From the NCBI GenBank assembly GCA_902778105.1, contig CACYWN010000015.1, positions 50,723-114,722 of the forward strand: a stretch of DNA of 64,000 bases, written 5' to 3'. Shown here piece after piece: positions 51,056-58,904 of this stretch. The translations under genes and the position numbers were made by a program. Every line of letters begins with the position of its first letter. The first letter of the stretch is position 1. Below the pieces are notes generated by a model. It saw only the letters and a program-made list of their open reading frames with translations. It did no database searches and was not told the DNA's origin. Origin of the DNA: an uncultured Bacteroidia bacterium. Lineage in GTDB: Bacteria; Bacteroidota; Bacteroidia; Bacteroidales; UBA932.

Positions 51056-51369
51056 CGGATTTCGGATTCAAGCTTTCCAAGAGCGCCACCCTGGACCTGG
51101 ACAAGGCGGACACCGGACTGTACGAAAGACTGTGCAGCCTGGAACCAGATGCACGCATCTGCATGAACTGCGGTTCCTGCAGCGCTACCTGTACTGCCGC
51201 CCCGTTCAGCGGGATGAGTCTCCGGAAGGTCATCCTGGGACTCCAGCGCGGGCAGGACGTCCGGCCCATGCTTCAAGGTTGCATGCTCTGCGGAAAATGC
51301 TCCATGGTATGTCCCCGCGGCATCAATACCCGTCATTTGCTATTGACTTTGTGCAGGATCTATGATTGA
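51052..51369 (+). CDS. Second, small HdrC-like 4Fe-4S protein
   Basis: 105 residues. It has two tetracysteine motifs: 'CMNCGSCSATCTAAPF' and 'CMLCGKCSMVCPRG'. It is about half the length of the first HdrC-like protein, lacking the C-terminal helical extension. It overlaps HdrA by 4 nt and the membrane subunit by 8 nt. The natural role is to wire HdrA to the membrane HdrE-D fusion, while the first HdrC serves HdrB. Confidence 0.85.
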   Translation: MTDFGFKLSKSATLDLDKADTGLYERLCSLEPDARICMNCGSCSATCTAAPFSGMSLRKVILGLQRGQDVRPMLQGCMLCGKCSMVCPRGINTRHLLLTLCRIYD

Positions 51370-53191
51370 GCGCTTCTCATCCGGCTTCCATCCGTTCGTG
51401 CTCCCTTTCCTGGCGGGCATGGTCTTCGTGCTGGGCTATTGCGTCTACGGCATCGTCCGGATCCTGTTCCAGTTGACGGGGGAGGACCGCCGCCGATTCT
51501 TTCTGTCCCTCGTCACGCCCAGGACGGCGCTGAAGAATGTCAAGGACATTTTCTGTGACTGTCTTCTCCATGTGAAACTGTGGAAGCGGAACCGGATGCT
51601 GGGTTTCATGCATTCGAGCATCGCTTTCGGGTGGTTCATGATCATCGTCCTGGGCCACGTGGAGGTGATGCTGTTCCTCCCCGAGCGCATCCGCTTGTTC
51701 TACTATCCGATCTTTTTCAACTTTTTCGTGGCGGAAACGGATTCCACCATCCAGGGGTCGCTCCTGTTCTTCCTGATGGACTTCTTCCTGCTGGTGATCC
51801 TGATCGGTATCGCCCTGGCGATGGTCAAGCGTGTCCGCTCCCGCCTGTTCGGCATGCGGCGCACGCCCCGTCCATCCCTGCTGAACCAGATCGGGCTCTA
51901 TTCCCTGTGGGCCATCTTCCCGCTCCGGCTGCTTGCCGAGAGCTTTACGGCCCATATCAGCGGCGGCTCTTTCCTGACCATTCCTGCCAACTGGGTATTC
52001 CGTCAGTTCCTGGGCAACGACCTGAACATGCTCCCGACCTGGTGGGCCTATTCCATCGCGCTGGGCGTGTTCATGTCCGTGCTGCCTTTTACGCGGTACA
52101 TGCACATCCCTGCCGAGATGATGCTCATTCCGATGCGGAATGCCGGGCTGAAGGTCCGGAATGCCCGCAAGGGATTTGCCCGTGTGCAGGTGTACTCCTG
52201 CCCGAACTGCGGCGTGTGCATCGACGCCTGCCCGATGAGCGTGGACAAGGCCAATCTCAAGGACTGCACCGTGTACCTGACCCGCCAGATGCGGCGGGGG
52301 AATGAGCGGCGGATTGCGGAGATCAGCGACAAATGCCTGCTGTGCGGAAAATGCGAGGCGGTCTGCCAGGTGGGCGTGGAAGGACCGAAGCTCCGGCTGT
52401 TGAACCGTGCTGAACGGAAGTACGCCGTGAAAGCCGATTATTCCGGGATTCCGGCCGCATCGCTGGCCGAGGCCGCGAAAGGCGGCAAAGTCCTGTATTA
52501 CGGCGGCTGCATGAGCCAGTTGGTGCCCTCTGTCGGCCGGAGCATGGAATCGATTTTCCGGAAAGCCGGCGTGGATTATACCTGGATGGACCGGGACGGC
52601 GGCGTCTGCTGCGGCAGGCCGATGCTGACGGCCGGGCGCCTGGAGGAGGCGCGGAAAATCGTCCGGAAGAATACGGAGGTCATCCTGGGATCCGGGGCCG
52701 AAACGATGGTGGTCAGCTGCCCCATCTGCTACAAGATGTTCACGGAGGAATACGCGCTGCCGGGTATCCGGGTAGTCCATTATGCCGGCTATATGGAGGA
52801 ACTGCTGAAGGAGGGCCTTCTGGTCCCTTCCCGGAGCGACCTCTGCTATGTATACCACGACCCTTGCGAATTGGGACGGGGCTGCGGTATCTACGAAGAG
52901 CCCCGACGCTTGCTGGGCAAGCTGGCAGGCATCGCCGAAGCCGAGAAAAACCGCGCCGAGAGCGTCTGCTGCGGTGGCTCCCTGGGCTCCTTGACGCTTT
53001 CTTTCGCCAAACGCGAGAAGATCACGCGGGCAGCCCTGGAGAATCTGTATACCAGCAAGGCGGATGCCATCGCGACCGCCTGCCCGCTCTGCACGGCCAC
53101 CTTCGCCCGCTATGCCGACCGCCCGGTCCGGGACCTGGCGGAGATCGTGGACAGGCAGACCGTTGGAAAACTAAAACTTGAAACGATATGA
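51362..53191 (+). CDS. HdrE-HdrD-like fusion (membrane quinone-linked CCG protein; DsrMK/HmeCD/TmcB-like)
   Basis: 609 residues. The first about 240 residues hold five membrane helices with conserved His ('FHPFVLPFLAGMVF', 'MHSSIAFGWFMIIVLGHVEV', 'LLFFLMDFFLLVILIGIALAMV', 'YSLWAIFPLRLLAESF', 'WWAYSIALGVFMSVLPFTRYMH'), like the cytochrome-b-type HdrE/DsrM subunit. Then come two 4Fe-4S motifs ('CPNCGVCIDACPM' from Cys280; 'CLLCGKCEAVCQVG' from about 325) and two CCG domains ('YYGGCMSQLV...GGVCCGRPM...VSCPICYKMF' from about 378; 'YHDPCELGRGC...SVCCGGSLG...ATACPLCTATF' from about 497), as in HdrD/DsrK. It is expected to couple the menaquinone pool to a cytoplasmic thiol/disulfide or sulfur reaction. 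Its stop overlaps the cysteate synthase start. Confidence 0.85.
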   Translation: MIERFSSGFHPFVLPFLAGMVFVLGYCVYGIVRILFQLTGEDRRRFFLSLVTPRTALKNVKDIFCDCLLHVKLWKRNRMLGFMHSSIAFGWFMIIVLGHVEVMLFLPERIRLFYYPIFFNFFVAETDSTIQGSLLFFLMDFFLLVILIGIALAMVKRVRSRLFGMRRTPRPSLLNQIGLYSLWAIFPLRLLAESFTAHISGGSFLTIPANWVFRQFLGNDLNMLPTWWAYSIALGVFMSVLPFTRYMHIPAEMMLIPMRNAGLKVRNARKGFARVQVYSCPNCGVCIDACPMSVDKANLKDCTVYLTRQMRRGNERRIAEISDKCLLCGKCEAVCQVGVEGPKLRLLNRAERKYAVKADYSGIPAASLAEAAKGGKVLYYGGCMSQLVPSVGRSMESIFRKAGVDYTWMDRDGGVCCGRPMLTAGRLEEARKIVRKNTEVILGSGAETMVVSCPICYKMFTEEYALPGIRVVHYAGYMEELLKEGLLVPSRSDLCYVYHDPCELGRGCGIYEEPRRLLGKLAGIAEAEKNRAESVCCGGSLGSLTLSFAKREKITRAALENLYTSKADAIATACPLCTATFARYADRPVRDLAEIVDRQTVGKLKLETI

Positions 53192-54471
53192 GATTCGAAC
53201 CTACCAAGTACGTCCTGAAGAACGTCGGCACCGGCCGTGAATTCGAGGACAAGGGATGGACGATGAGCGACCCGGAAGGCGGCGCCCCTTCCCTCGTCCG
53301 GGCTGTCTATGACAACAAGCGGTTCGACCCGCGGGAAGACCAGGACGGCATCTACCGCTACGCGGACTGGATGCCCATCAAGCGGACACTCCGGAAGTCC
53401 TGTGCCCCGGTGACGTATAAGTCCAAGGGACTGGCCCAGTTCCTGGGCCTGGAGAACCTGTATATCACTTTCTCGGGGTGGAATCCCCGGATCGGCGCCA
53501 AGATGCGCACCTGTTCCTTCAAGGAGACGGAGGCGTACTCCGTCCTCGCCCGCATGGACGCTCGCGAGAAGCGGATCCTGATCGTCCAGTCAGCCGGCAA
53601 CACCGCCCGGGCCTTCGCCCAGGTATGCTCGGACAACCGTATTCCCATCGTCATCTGCGTGCCGGAAGACAGCCTGCACGACCTTTGGTTCCGCCGTCCG
53701 CTCCGCTCCTGCGTGAAGCTGATCGCCGTTCCGCACGGATGCGACTACTACGACGCCATCACCCTGGGCGAGAAACTGGCTTCCGATCCCCGCTATATGC
53801 TGGAGGGCGGCGCCAAGAACGTGGCCCGGCGTGACGGCATGGGTACGACCGTCCTCAGCTGCGTGGAGAAGATGGGCCGCATCCCCGACGCCTATTTCCA
53901 GGCCGTGGGTTCCGGTACCGGCGCCATCGCCGCTTGGGAGAATGCCTGCCGCCTGGCCGAAGACGGCCGCTTCGGGGAGAACAGGATGCGCGTGTATGTG
54001 GCCCAGAATGAGCCATTTACACTGATGTACGACTCCTGGAAGGCCGGCTCCCGTGCGCTCGTGGACCTGGATCCCGAGAAGGGACGGCACGAGGCCGAGG
54101 TGGTCCTCGCCAGCGTCCTTTCCAACCGGAAACCGCCTTACAGCCTCGCCGGTGGCCTGTATGACACGCTCAAGGCCAGCGGCGGCGACTTCTATCTCGC
54201 CAGCAACAACGACATCATCTACTGGCTCCTCCAGTTCCGGAACCGGGAAGGGTATGACCTCCTTCCGGCGTCCTGCGTGGCCGTGACCGCCCTCGCCAAG
54301 GCCGTCCGGGAAGGGGCCGTGAAAAAAGACGAATACATCATGCTCAACTGCACCGGCGGCGGTGTCCTCGGGGCCATGGCCCGCGGTTTCACCCTCAAGG
54401 ATCCCGACCTGGTCCTTTCCCCGGACCTCCCGGCCGAAGAGATCGTCTCCCGCGTGAGCGCCCTGTTTTAA
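53188..54471 (+). CDS. Cysteate synthase (threonine-synthase-like PLP enzyme)
   Basis: 427 residues. I recognise the cysteate synthase family, a threonine synthase paralogue that makes L-cysteate and phosphate from O-phospho-L-serine and sulfite (the first step to coenzyme M in Methanosarcina and to sulfonolipids in some Bacteroidota). The N-terminus has the family's 'TKYVLKNVGTGREFEDKGWTM' and 'QDGIYRYADWMP'. The PLP lysine is about Lys112 in 'TCSFKETEAYSV', phosphate-loop 'AVGSGTGAIAAWE' binds PLP phosphate, and 'LNCTGGGVLGAM' closes the site. It overlaps the membrane Hdr gene by 4 nt, making it part of the same translational unit. Threonine synthase proper is less likely because of the context and the SFK(E/D) pattern. 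Confidence 0.85.
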   Translation: MRFEPTKYVLKNVGTGREFEDKGWTMSDPEGGAPSLVRAVYDNKRFDPREDQDGIYRYADWMPIKRTLRKSCAPVTYKSKGLAQFLGLENLYITFSGWNPRIGAKMRTCSFKETEAYSVLARMDAREKRILIVQSAGNTARAFAQVCSDNRIPIVICVPEDSLHDLWFRRPLRSCVKLIAVPHGCDYYDAITLGEKLASDPRYMLEGGAKNVARRDGMGTTVLSCVEKMGRIPDAYFQAVGSGTGAIAAWENACRLAEDGRFGENRMRVYVAQNEPFTLMYDSWKAGSRALVDLDPEKGRHEAEVVLASVLSNRKPPYSLAGGLYDTLKASGGDFYLASNNDIIYWLLQFRNREGYDLLPASCVAVTALAKAVREGAVKKDEYIMLNCTGGGVLGAMARGFTLKDPDLVLSPDLPAEEIVSRVSALF

Positions 54472-54501
54472 ACCTTCGTCATTCTGATAATCCGAACCGA
54501 A

Positions 54502-55842
54502 ATGAAAACGAACCTCTCCAAACTTTACAAGACCGAAGACTGGCTGGCCGTCTGGATCGGCTTCGCCGTCATCGCCATCGCGTGCATCGCGGTGCTTACC
54601 GGCGCCTTTGATTTCGCCGCCGCCAAGTTCTCCACCTGGCACCTGTGGGAAGATGTCGCCGAGAAAAAATCGCTCCTGGCGCAGCTCAATGGTGCTTTTT
54701 GGGTGAAACTGCTCCGCACATTCCTGGTGCTGGGCGTCCTGTTCACCCTGGGCGTGAAGCTTCAGGGCGGCAAGGTGAAGGAATACATCCCCGCTTTCCT
54801 GTGCCTGTTCGTCCTTGCCGTCGTCGTCCGGCTCATCAGCGCCGAGTTCACCCTGAACCGGTATCTGGAATGGGCCTTCTGGGCGCTCATCGTTGGCCTG
54901 CTGATCTCCAATACCGTGGGCGTCCCCCAGTGGCTCCGGCCCGCTATCCGGACCGAGTTCTATATCAAGACCGGCCTCGTGATCATGGGCTTCTCGGTGC
55001 TGTTCAGCAACATCGCCAAGTTCGGCCTCTATGGACTGGGCATCGCCTGGATCGTCACGCCCATCGTCATCATCTTCATGTGGTGGTTCGGGACGAAGGT
55101 CCTGAAGATCGGCAACAAGCCGCTCGTCATCACCCTCGCGGCGGCTACCTCCGTCTGCGGCACCTCCGCGGCCATCGCCACGGGTGCGGCCGCCGGCGCC
55201 AAGAAGAATGATCTCGGGATCGCCATTTCCATCTCCATCATCTTCACCATCCTGATGATGGTGTTCGAGCCCATGATCATCCGGGCGACCGGCATGAGCC
55301 AGCTGATGGGCGGCGCCCTGATCGGCGGTACGGTCGATTCCACCGGTGCGGTGGTCCTCGCCGGCAACGCCCTGGGACCGGAGGCCGAGCAGGCCGCGGT
55401 TCTCGTCAAGAGCATCCAGAACATCCTCATCGGCTTCATCGCCTTCTTCGTGGCCCTGTTCTTCGCCACCCGCGTGGACAAGACCGAAGGGAAGAAAGTG
55501 GGCGCCGGCGAGATCTGGAACCGTTTCCCGAAATTCATCATCGGCTTCTTCGTGGCTTCCCTCGTGGCCTCCTTCCTGGTCCAGCCCCTGGCCGGGACCG
55601 ACAGCGTGAAGGCCATCAACGGCGTGCTGGACCAGTACAAGAACTGGTGCTTCGTGCTGGCGTTCACCTCCATCGGCCTGGATACCAACTTCCGGGAGAT
55701 TGCGAAGCAGATGCAGGGCGGCAAGGTCCTGTGGCTGTATGTCGTGGGCCAGCTCTTCAACATCGCCCTGACCTTCTTCGCGGTGTGGCTGCTCCTGTCC
55801 GGCGTCCTGTTCGAGATTCCGGTACTGGATCTGTACAAGTAA
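54502..55842 (+). CDS. YeiH-family (putative sulfate/sulfite exporter) membrane protein
   Basis: 446 residues and about eleven membrane helices. It belongs to the YeiH/PSE family (UPF0324), in which pairs of Gly-rich helices such as 'VCGTSAAIATGAAAGAKKNDLGIAISISIIFTI' and 'MGGALIGGTVDSTGAVVLAGNALG' are conserved. The family is annotated as putative sulfate exporters, with sulfite or other small sulfur oxyanions also discussed; direct evidence is thin. Lying directly after cysteate synthase, which consumes sulfite, transport of a sulfur oxyanion fits. It starts 30 nt after the cysteate synthase stop and overlaps the next gene by 1 nt. Confidence 0.8.
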   Translation: MKTNLSKLYKTEDWLAVWIGFAVIAIACIAVLTGAFDFAAAKFSTWHLWEDVAEKKSLLAQLNGAFWVKLLRTFLVLGVLFTLGVKLQGGKVKEYIPAFLCLFVLAVVVRLISAEFTLNRYLEWAFWALIVGLLISNTVGVPQWLRPAIRTEFYIKTGLVIMGFSVLFSNIAKFGLYGLGIAWIVTPIVIIFMWWFGTKVLKIGNKPLVITLAAATSVCGTSAAIATGAAAGAKKNDLGIAISISIIFTILMMVFEPMIIRATGMSQLMGGALIGGTVDSTGAVVLAGNALGPEAEQAAVLVKSIQNILIGFIAFFVALFFATRVDKTEGKKVGAGEIWNRFPKFIIGFFVASLVASFLVQPLAGTDSVKAINGVLDQYKNWCFVLAFTSIGLDTNFREIAKQMQGGKVLWLYVVGQLFNIALTFFAVWLLLSGVLFEIPVLDLYK

Positions 55843-56123
55843 TGGATAAACGGCGGCGGAATACGCTGTTCAAAGTGGTCACGGCCCTTGCGGTCGTGGC
55901 CATTTTGGGCTGTGCCGTCTATATCATGGTGAACCGGCTGGGCCTCTCTCCGGACTACGATTTCGGCGCCGGGGCCTACTATTATGCCGATATCCCCGGG
56001 TTCGACAAAGTGGTCCGGGACGACGTTTATCACACGAAGGTCCCGGTCTGGATCCATATCGTCCTTTTCCTGGCCTGGGGCTGGCTGATGTACCGGCTCT
56101 GGGTGTGGATTGACAATCGGTAG
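55842..56123 (+). CDS. Small two-helix membrane protein of the sulfonolipid/Hdr-like operon
   Basis: 93 residues beginning at an ATG in a TAATG overlap with the YeiH stop. Helix 1 is 'FKVVTALAVVAILGCAVYIMV' and helix 2 'VWIHIVLFLAWGWLMYRLWVWI', separated by a tyrosine- and aspartate-rich stretch ('DYDFGAGAYYYADIPGFDKVVRDDVYHTKVP'). No known family is recognised. It could be an accessory subunit of the transporter or of the membrane Hdr subunit. Tight coupling to YeiH suggests the former. Confidence 0.65.
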   Translation: MDKRRRNTLFKVVTALAVVAILGCAVYIMVNRLGLSPDYDFGAGAYYYADIPGFDKVVRDDVYHTKVPVWIHIVLFLAWGWLMYRLWVWIDNR

Positions 56124-56138
56124 CCCGGTACTTTCAAT

Positions 56139-56171
56139 TTTGTGGATATAGCGAAAGAATTGTTATATTTG
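56139..56171 (+). promoter_or_regulatory. Promoter of the BamA/TamA-like gene
   Basis: -33 TTTG (56139-56142), 21-nt spacer, -7 TATATTTG (56164-56171), 30 nt before ATG 56202. Confidence 0.6.
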
Positions 56172-56201
56172 TCTTTTGAATCGACCAAAACGATAACACA
56201 T

Positions 56202-57560
56202 ATGAAAAAATTGATGCTGACAACCTTTGCCCTGCTTGCTGCGGGCACGATGATCCTCTCCGCACAGGAGGAGGAAAAGGAAATGAAGACCGGCTGGAGC
56301 TTCGGCCTGCTTCCCACCGCCACCTATTCCGTGGACAACGGCTTCCAGGCCGGTGCCTTCGGCGATGTCTATTATTACGGTGACGGCGGCACCTATCCCG
56401 ATCCCCTCCACAAGATCAGCTGGGAGGCTTCCTATTTCACGCACAGCCACCGCATGCGCCTGTATCTGGCGTATGACTCCAAGTACCTGGTTCCCAACAT
56501 GCGTATCAACGCCTCGGTCACCTATATGAACGATCCTTTGTACAGCCTTTGGGGATTCAACGGCGGTGCTTCCCTGGCTCATCTGGACAGCCCCTATACC
56601 GAGTATTGGTCCAACCAGAAGACCGGCATCAACTATTTCGGCATGAGCCGTAACATGCTGCGCGTGCTGGCCAATGTCCAGGGCCGCATCGTGGATCACC
56701 TGAACTGGGCTGCCGGCATCAACTTCTGGAACTGGAAGCTCGGGGACATGAAGGATAACGGTTACAGCGTGGAAGGCTCTTCCGATAAGCAGTACTATGA
56801 CAAGGACAAGACTTTGTACAAGGATTATCAGAAGCTGGGTATCATCAATCCCGACGAGGCGGACGGCGGAAAGGCCCTGGAACTGAATGCCGGTCTCGTT
56901 TACGACACCCGTGACATGGAGGCCGCTCCGAACCGGGGAATCTGGGCGGAGGCCTACCTGAACGGCAATGTCCTGGACAAGCGCTACCTGAAAGCCTGCG
57001 TCTATTTCCGTCACTACATCGACATCCCCATCCACATCAAGGCGGGTGACCCGGTGTTTGCCTACCGTCTGGCCTGGCAGCAGACCATCGCCGGAGAGAC
57101 GCCCCTGTACATGATTCAGAACAATCCGCTTCTGGTCCAGCGCAACATGATTTCCGAGGGTTTCGGCTCCTCCAACACCATCCGCGGCCTGCGCGAAAAC
57201 CGCATCCTGACCGAGGGCTTTGCCTGGGCCAATACGGAACTGCGCGTGAAGCTGGTGAACTTCAAGCTCTTCAACCAGTACTTCTACATCGCCGTGAATC
57301 CGTTCTTCGATGCCGGTATCATCACCAAGCCTTACCGGGCCGAAGCCTTCGAAAAGGCGCTGGCAAACACGGAAACCTATATGCCGCTGACCAAGCTCTA
57401 TGACGCCTCCAAGGTCCGCGATATCATCTACAGCGGCGGTGCCGGCCTGAAGATCGCGATGAACCAGAACTTCATCGTTTCCGTGGAACTGGCCAAGTGT
57501 TTCTACAAGCCGCTGGATGCCGGCATGTGGCTGGGCATCGGTATCAACTACCAGTTCTAG
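56202..57560 (+). CDS. BamA/TamA-like outer-membrane barrel protein
   Basis: 452 residues. The signal peptide is MKKLMLTTFALLAAGTMILSAQ. The mature protein starts with 'TGWSFGLLPTATYSVDNGFQAGAFGDVYYYGDG' and continues as beta strands with periodic aromatic girdles; it ends '...GMWLGIGINYQF' with the C-terminal Phe expected for outer-membrane barrels. It lacks POTRA domains, so it is a barrel-only Omp85-like ('surface antigen, D15' type) protein. 'LVYDTRDMEAAPNRGIWAEAYLNGN' is the typical D15 strand pattern. Function unknown. Stands alone with its own promoter and is convergent with malY. Confidence 0.75.
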   Translation: MKKLMLTTFALLAAGTMILSAQEEEKEMKTGWSFGLLPTATYSVDNGFQAGAFGDVYYYGDGGTYPDPLHKISWEASYFTHSHRMRLYLAYDSKYLVPNMRINASVTYMNDPLYSLWGFNGGASLAHLDSPYTEYWSNQKTGINYFGMSRNMLRVLANVQGRIVDHLNWAAGINFWNWKLGDMKDNGYSVEGSSDKQYYDKDKTLYKDYQKLGIINPDEADGGKALELNAGLVYDTRDMEAAPNRGIWAEAYLNGNVLDKRYLKACVYFRHYIDIPIHIKAGDPVFAYRLAWQQTIAGETPLYMIQNNPLLVQRNMISEGFGSSNTIRGLRENRILTEGFAWANTELRVKLVNFKLFNQYFYIAVNPFFDAGIITKPYRAEAFEKALANTETYMPLTKLYDASKVRDIIYSGGAGLKIAMNQNFIVSVELAKCFYKPLDAGMWLGIGINYQF

Positions 57561-57622
57561 GATTCCTTCTCCGGCCGCGCCGGTTCGGAAAGACAGCCCT
57601 TCCTCAGTCGGGCGAATTAAAA

Positions 57623-57658
57623 AATTGTGCAGGACAACGGGCCCTGCACAATTTTTTT
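57623..57658. terminator. Bidirectional terminator between the BamA-like and MalY genes
   Basis: The stem AATTGTGCAGG (57623-57633) pairs with CCTGCACAATT (57643-57653). It is preceded by A residues and followed by T residues, so it can act on both convergent genes. Confidence 0.8.
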
Positions 57659-57665
57659 CATGGAT

Positions 57666-57694
57666 TGTCATTCCGGGCGCAGCGAAGGAATCTC
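57666..57694 (+). repeat. Half-copy of the dispersed repeat, right after the malY stop
   Basis: TGTCATTCCGGGCGCAGCGA followed by AGGAATCTC, the same right-arm sequence as in the A2M-like insertion with two base differences. It ends 1 nt before the malY stop codon (57696-57698, minus strand). Confidence 0.65.
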
Positions 57695-57695
57695 G

Positions 57696-58883
57696 TCAAT
57701 AGGAGAGGAAACCTTCCTTGAGCCGGCGGAGTCCTTCCATGAGGGTGGCGCGGGGGCAGGCGATGTTCAGGCGCTCGAAGCCTTCGGCGTCGGCCCCGTA
57801 GATGGTGCCGGTGGAGAGGACGAGCTTGGCACTGTGGCGCAGGTGGTTCGCAAAACGCTCGGAAAAGCCTTCGAAGGGTTCGCCCTCGTGGCGGGCGGCG
57901 CGGCAGTCCAGCCACATCAGGTAGGTGCCTTCCAGCGGAAGGGCCGATACCTGGGGCAGTTCCTGGGACAGGAAGGCATATACCGTCTGCGCATTCTCCC
58001 AGAGGTAGGCACGCAGCGCATCCAGCCACTGCTCCGACTCATTGTAGGCGGCTTCCAGGGCCGTGGCGCCGAACACGTTCACGTCGCAGCACTCGTTGTC
58101 GTTGATGGCCCGGTCGATGCGGCGGCACACGTCCGGATCCTCGGCGAAGATGTTGGCGATCTGGATGCCGGCGATGTTGAAGGACTTGGTGGGGGAGAAG
58201 CAGGTGGCGGAGTTCCGGACCAGTTCTTCCGGCAGGGTGGCCCACGGCGTATAGTCGTGACCGGGATAGGTGAGCTCGCAGTGGATCTCGTCGGAGATGA
58301 CGAACACCCCGTGCTTCAGGCAGATCCGACCGATGCGCTCCAGTTCCTCCCGGGTCCATACGCGGCCGGCCGGGTTGTGCGGGTTGCACACCAGCATGAC
58401 GGTCGTCTTGGGATCGGCGGCCTTCTTTTCCAGGTCCTCCCAGTCAATCGTATAAGTATTGTCCTTGTAAACCAGCGTGTTGCAAAGCTCCCGGCAGCCA
58501 TTGTTCCGGATGGCCGGGAAGAAGGCGTTGTACACCGGCGTCTGGACGATCACGTTGTCCCCGACGCGGGCCATCGCCTTGATGCAGGCGGAATAGGCCG
58601 GTATGACGCCGGTCGTGGGAATCAGCCGTTCCCGGGTGATGCCTTTCCATCCGTGCCGGCGGTCAAACCAGCTGGCGATGGCGTCAAAATACGACTGTGG
58701 CAGCAGTTCGTAACCGAAGACCCCATGGTCCAGCCGCCGCTGCAGGGCAGCCAGGATGGCCGGGGAGGCCTTGAAGTCCATGTCAGCCACCCAGAGGGGC
58801 AGGGCGTCGGGCTCGAACTCGTCCCATTTCACGCTCGCCGTTCCCAGGCGGGGGATGATTTCATCGAAGTTGTATTCTGTCAT
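57696..58883 (-). CDS. MalY/PatB-type PLP C-S lyase/aminotransferase
   Basis: 395 residues from the ATG at 58883 (MTEYNFDEIIPRLG). The MalY/PatB family cleaves the carbon-sulfur bond of cystathionine or similar. Diagnostic parts are 'VKWDEFEPDALPLWVADMDFKASPAILAAL', 'GVIPAYSACIKAMA', 'LVCNPHNPAGRVWTREELERI', 'FVISDEIHCELTYPGHDYTPW' and the PLP lysine in 'CFSPTKSFNIAGIQIAN'. The start codon itself (the ATG of ATGACA) lies inside the dispersed repeat copy at 58878-58904, and a longer reading from 58916 would translate the repeat as 'IRFFASLRMT'. Methionine or cysteine metabolism is likely. Confidence 0.88.
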   Translation of the reverse strand: MTEYNFDEIIPRLGTASVKWDEFEPDALPLWVADMDFKASPAILAALQRRLDHGVFGYELLPQSYFDAIASWFDRRHGWKGITRERLIPTTGVIPAYSACIKAMARVGDNVIVQTPVYNAFFPAIRNNGCRELCNTLVYKDNTYTIDWEDLEKKAADPKTTVMLVCNPHNPAGRVWTREELERIGRICLKHGVFVISDEIHCELTYPGHDYTPWATLPEELVRNSATCFSPTKSFNIAGIQIANIFAEDPDVCRRIDRAINDNECCDVNVFGATALEAAYNESEQWLDALRAYLWENAQTVYAFLSQELPQVSALPLEGTYLMWLDCRAARHEGEPFEGFSERFANHLRHSAKLVLSTGTIYGADAEGFERLNIACPRATLMEGLRRLKEGFLSY

Positions 58884-58904
58884 TCTGAGCGAAGCGAAGA
58901 ATCT
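58878..58904 (+). repeat. Copy of the dispersed repeat between malY and the DUF3737 gene
   Basis: TGTCATTCTGAGCGAAGCGA followed by AGAATCT. It is in the same orientation as the copy at 57666-57694. Its left end contains the malY start codon and its right end touches the stop codon of the DUF3737 gene (58903-58905). Confidence 0.75.

Noticed and set aside
54479-54492. GTCATTCTGA upstream of the YeiH gene as another dispersed-repeat copy
   Set aside because: Only about ten bases match and the diagnostic GCGAAGCGAA core is missing.
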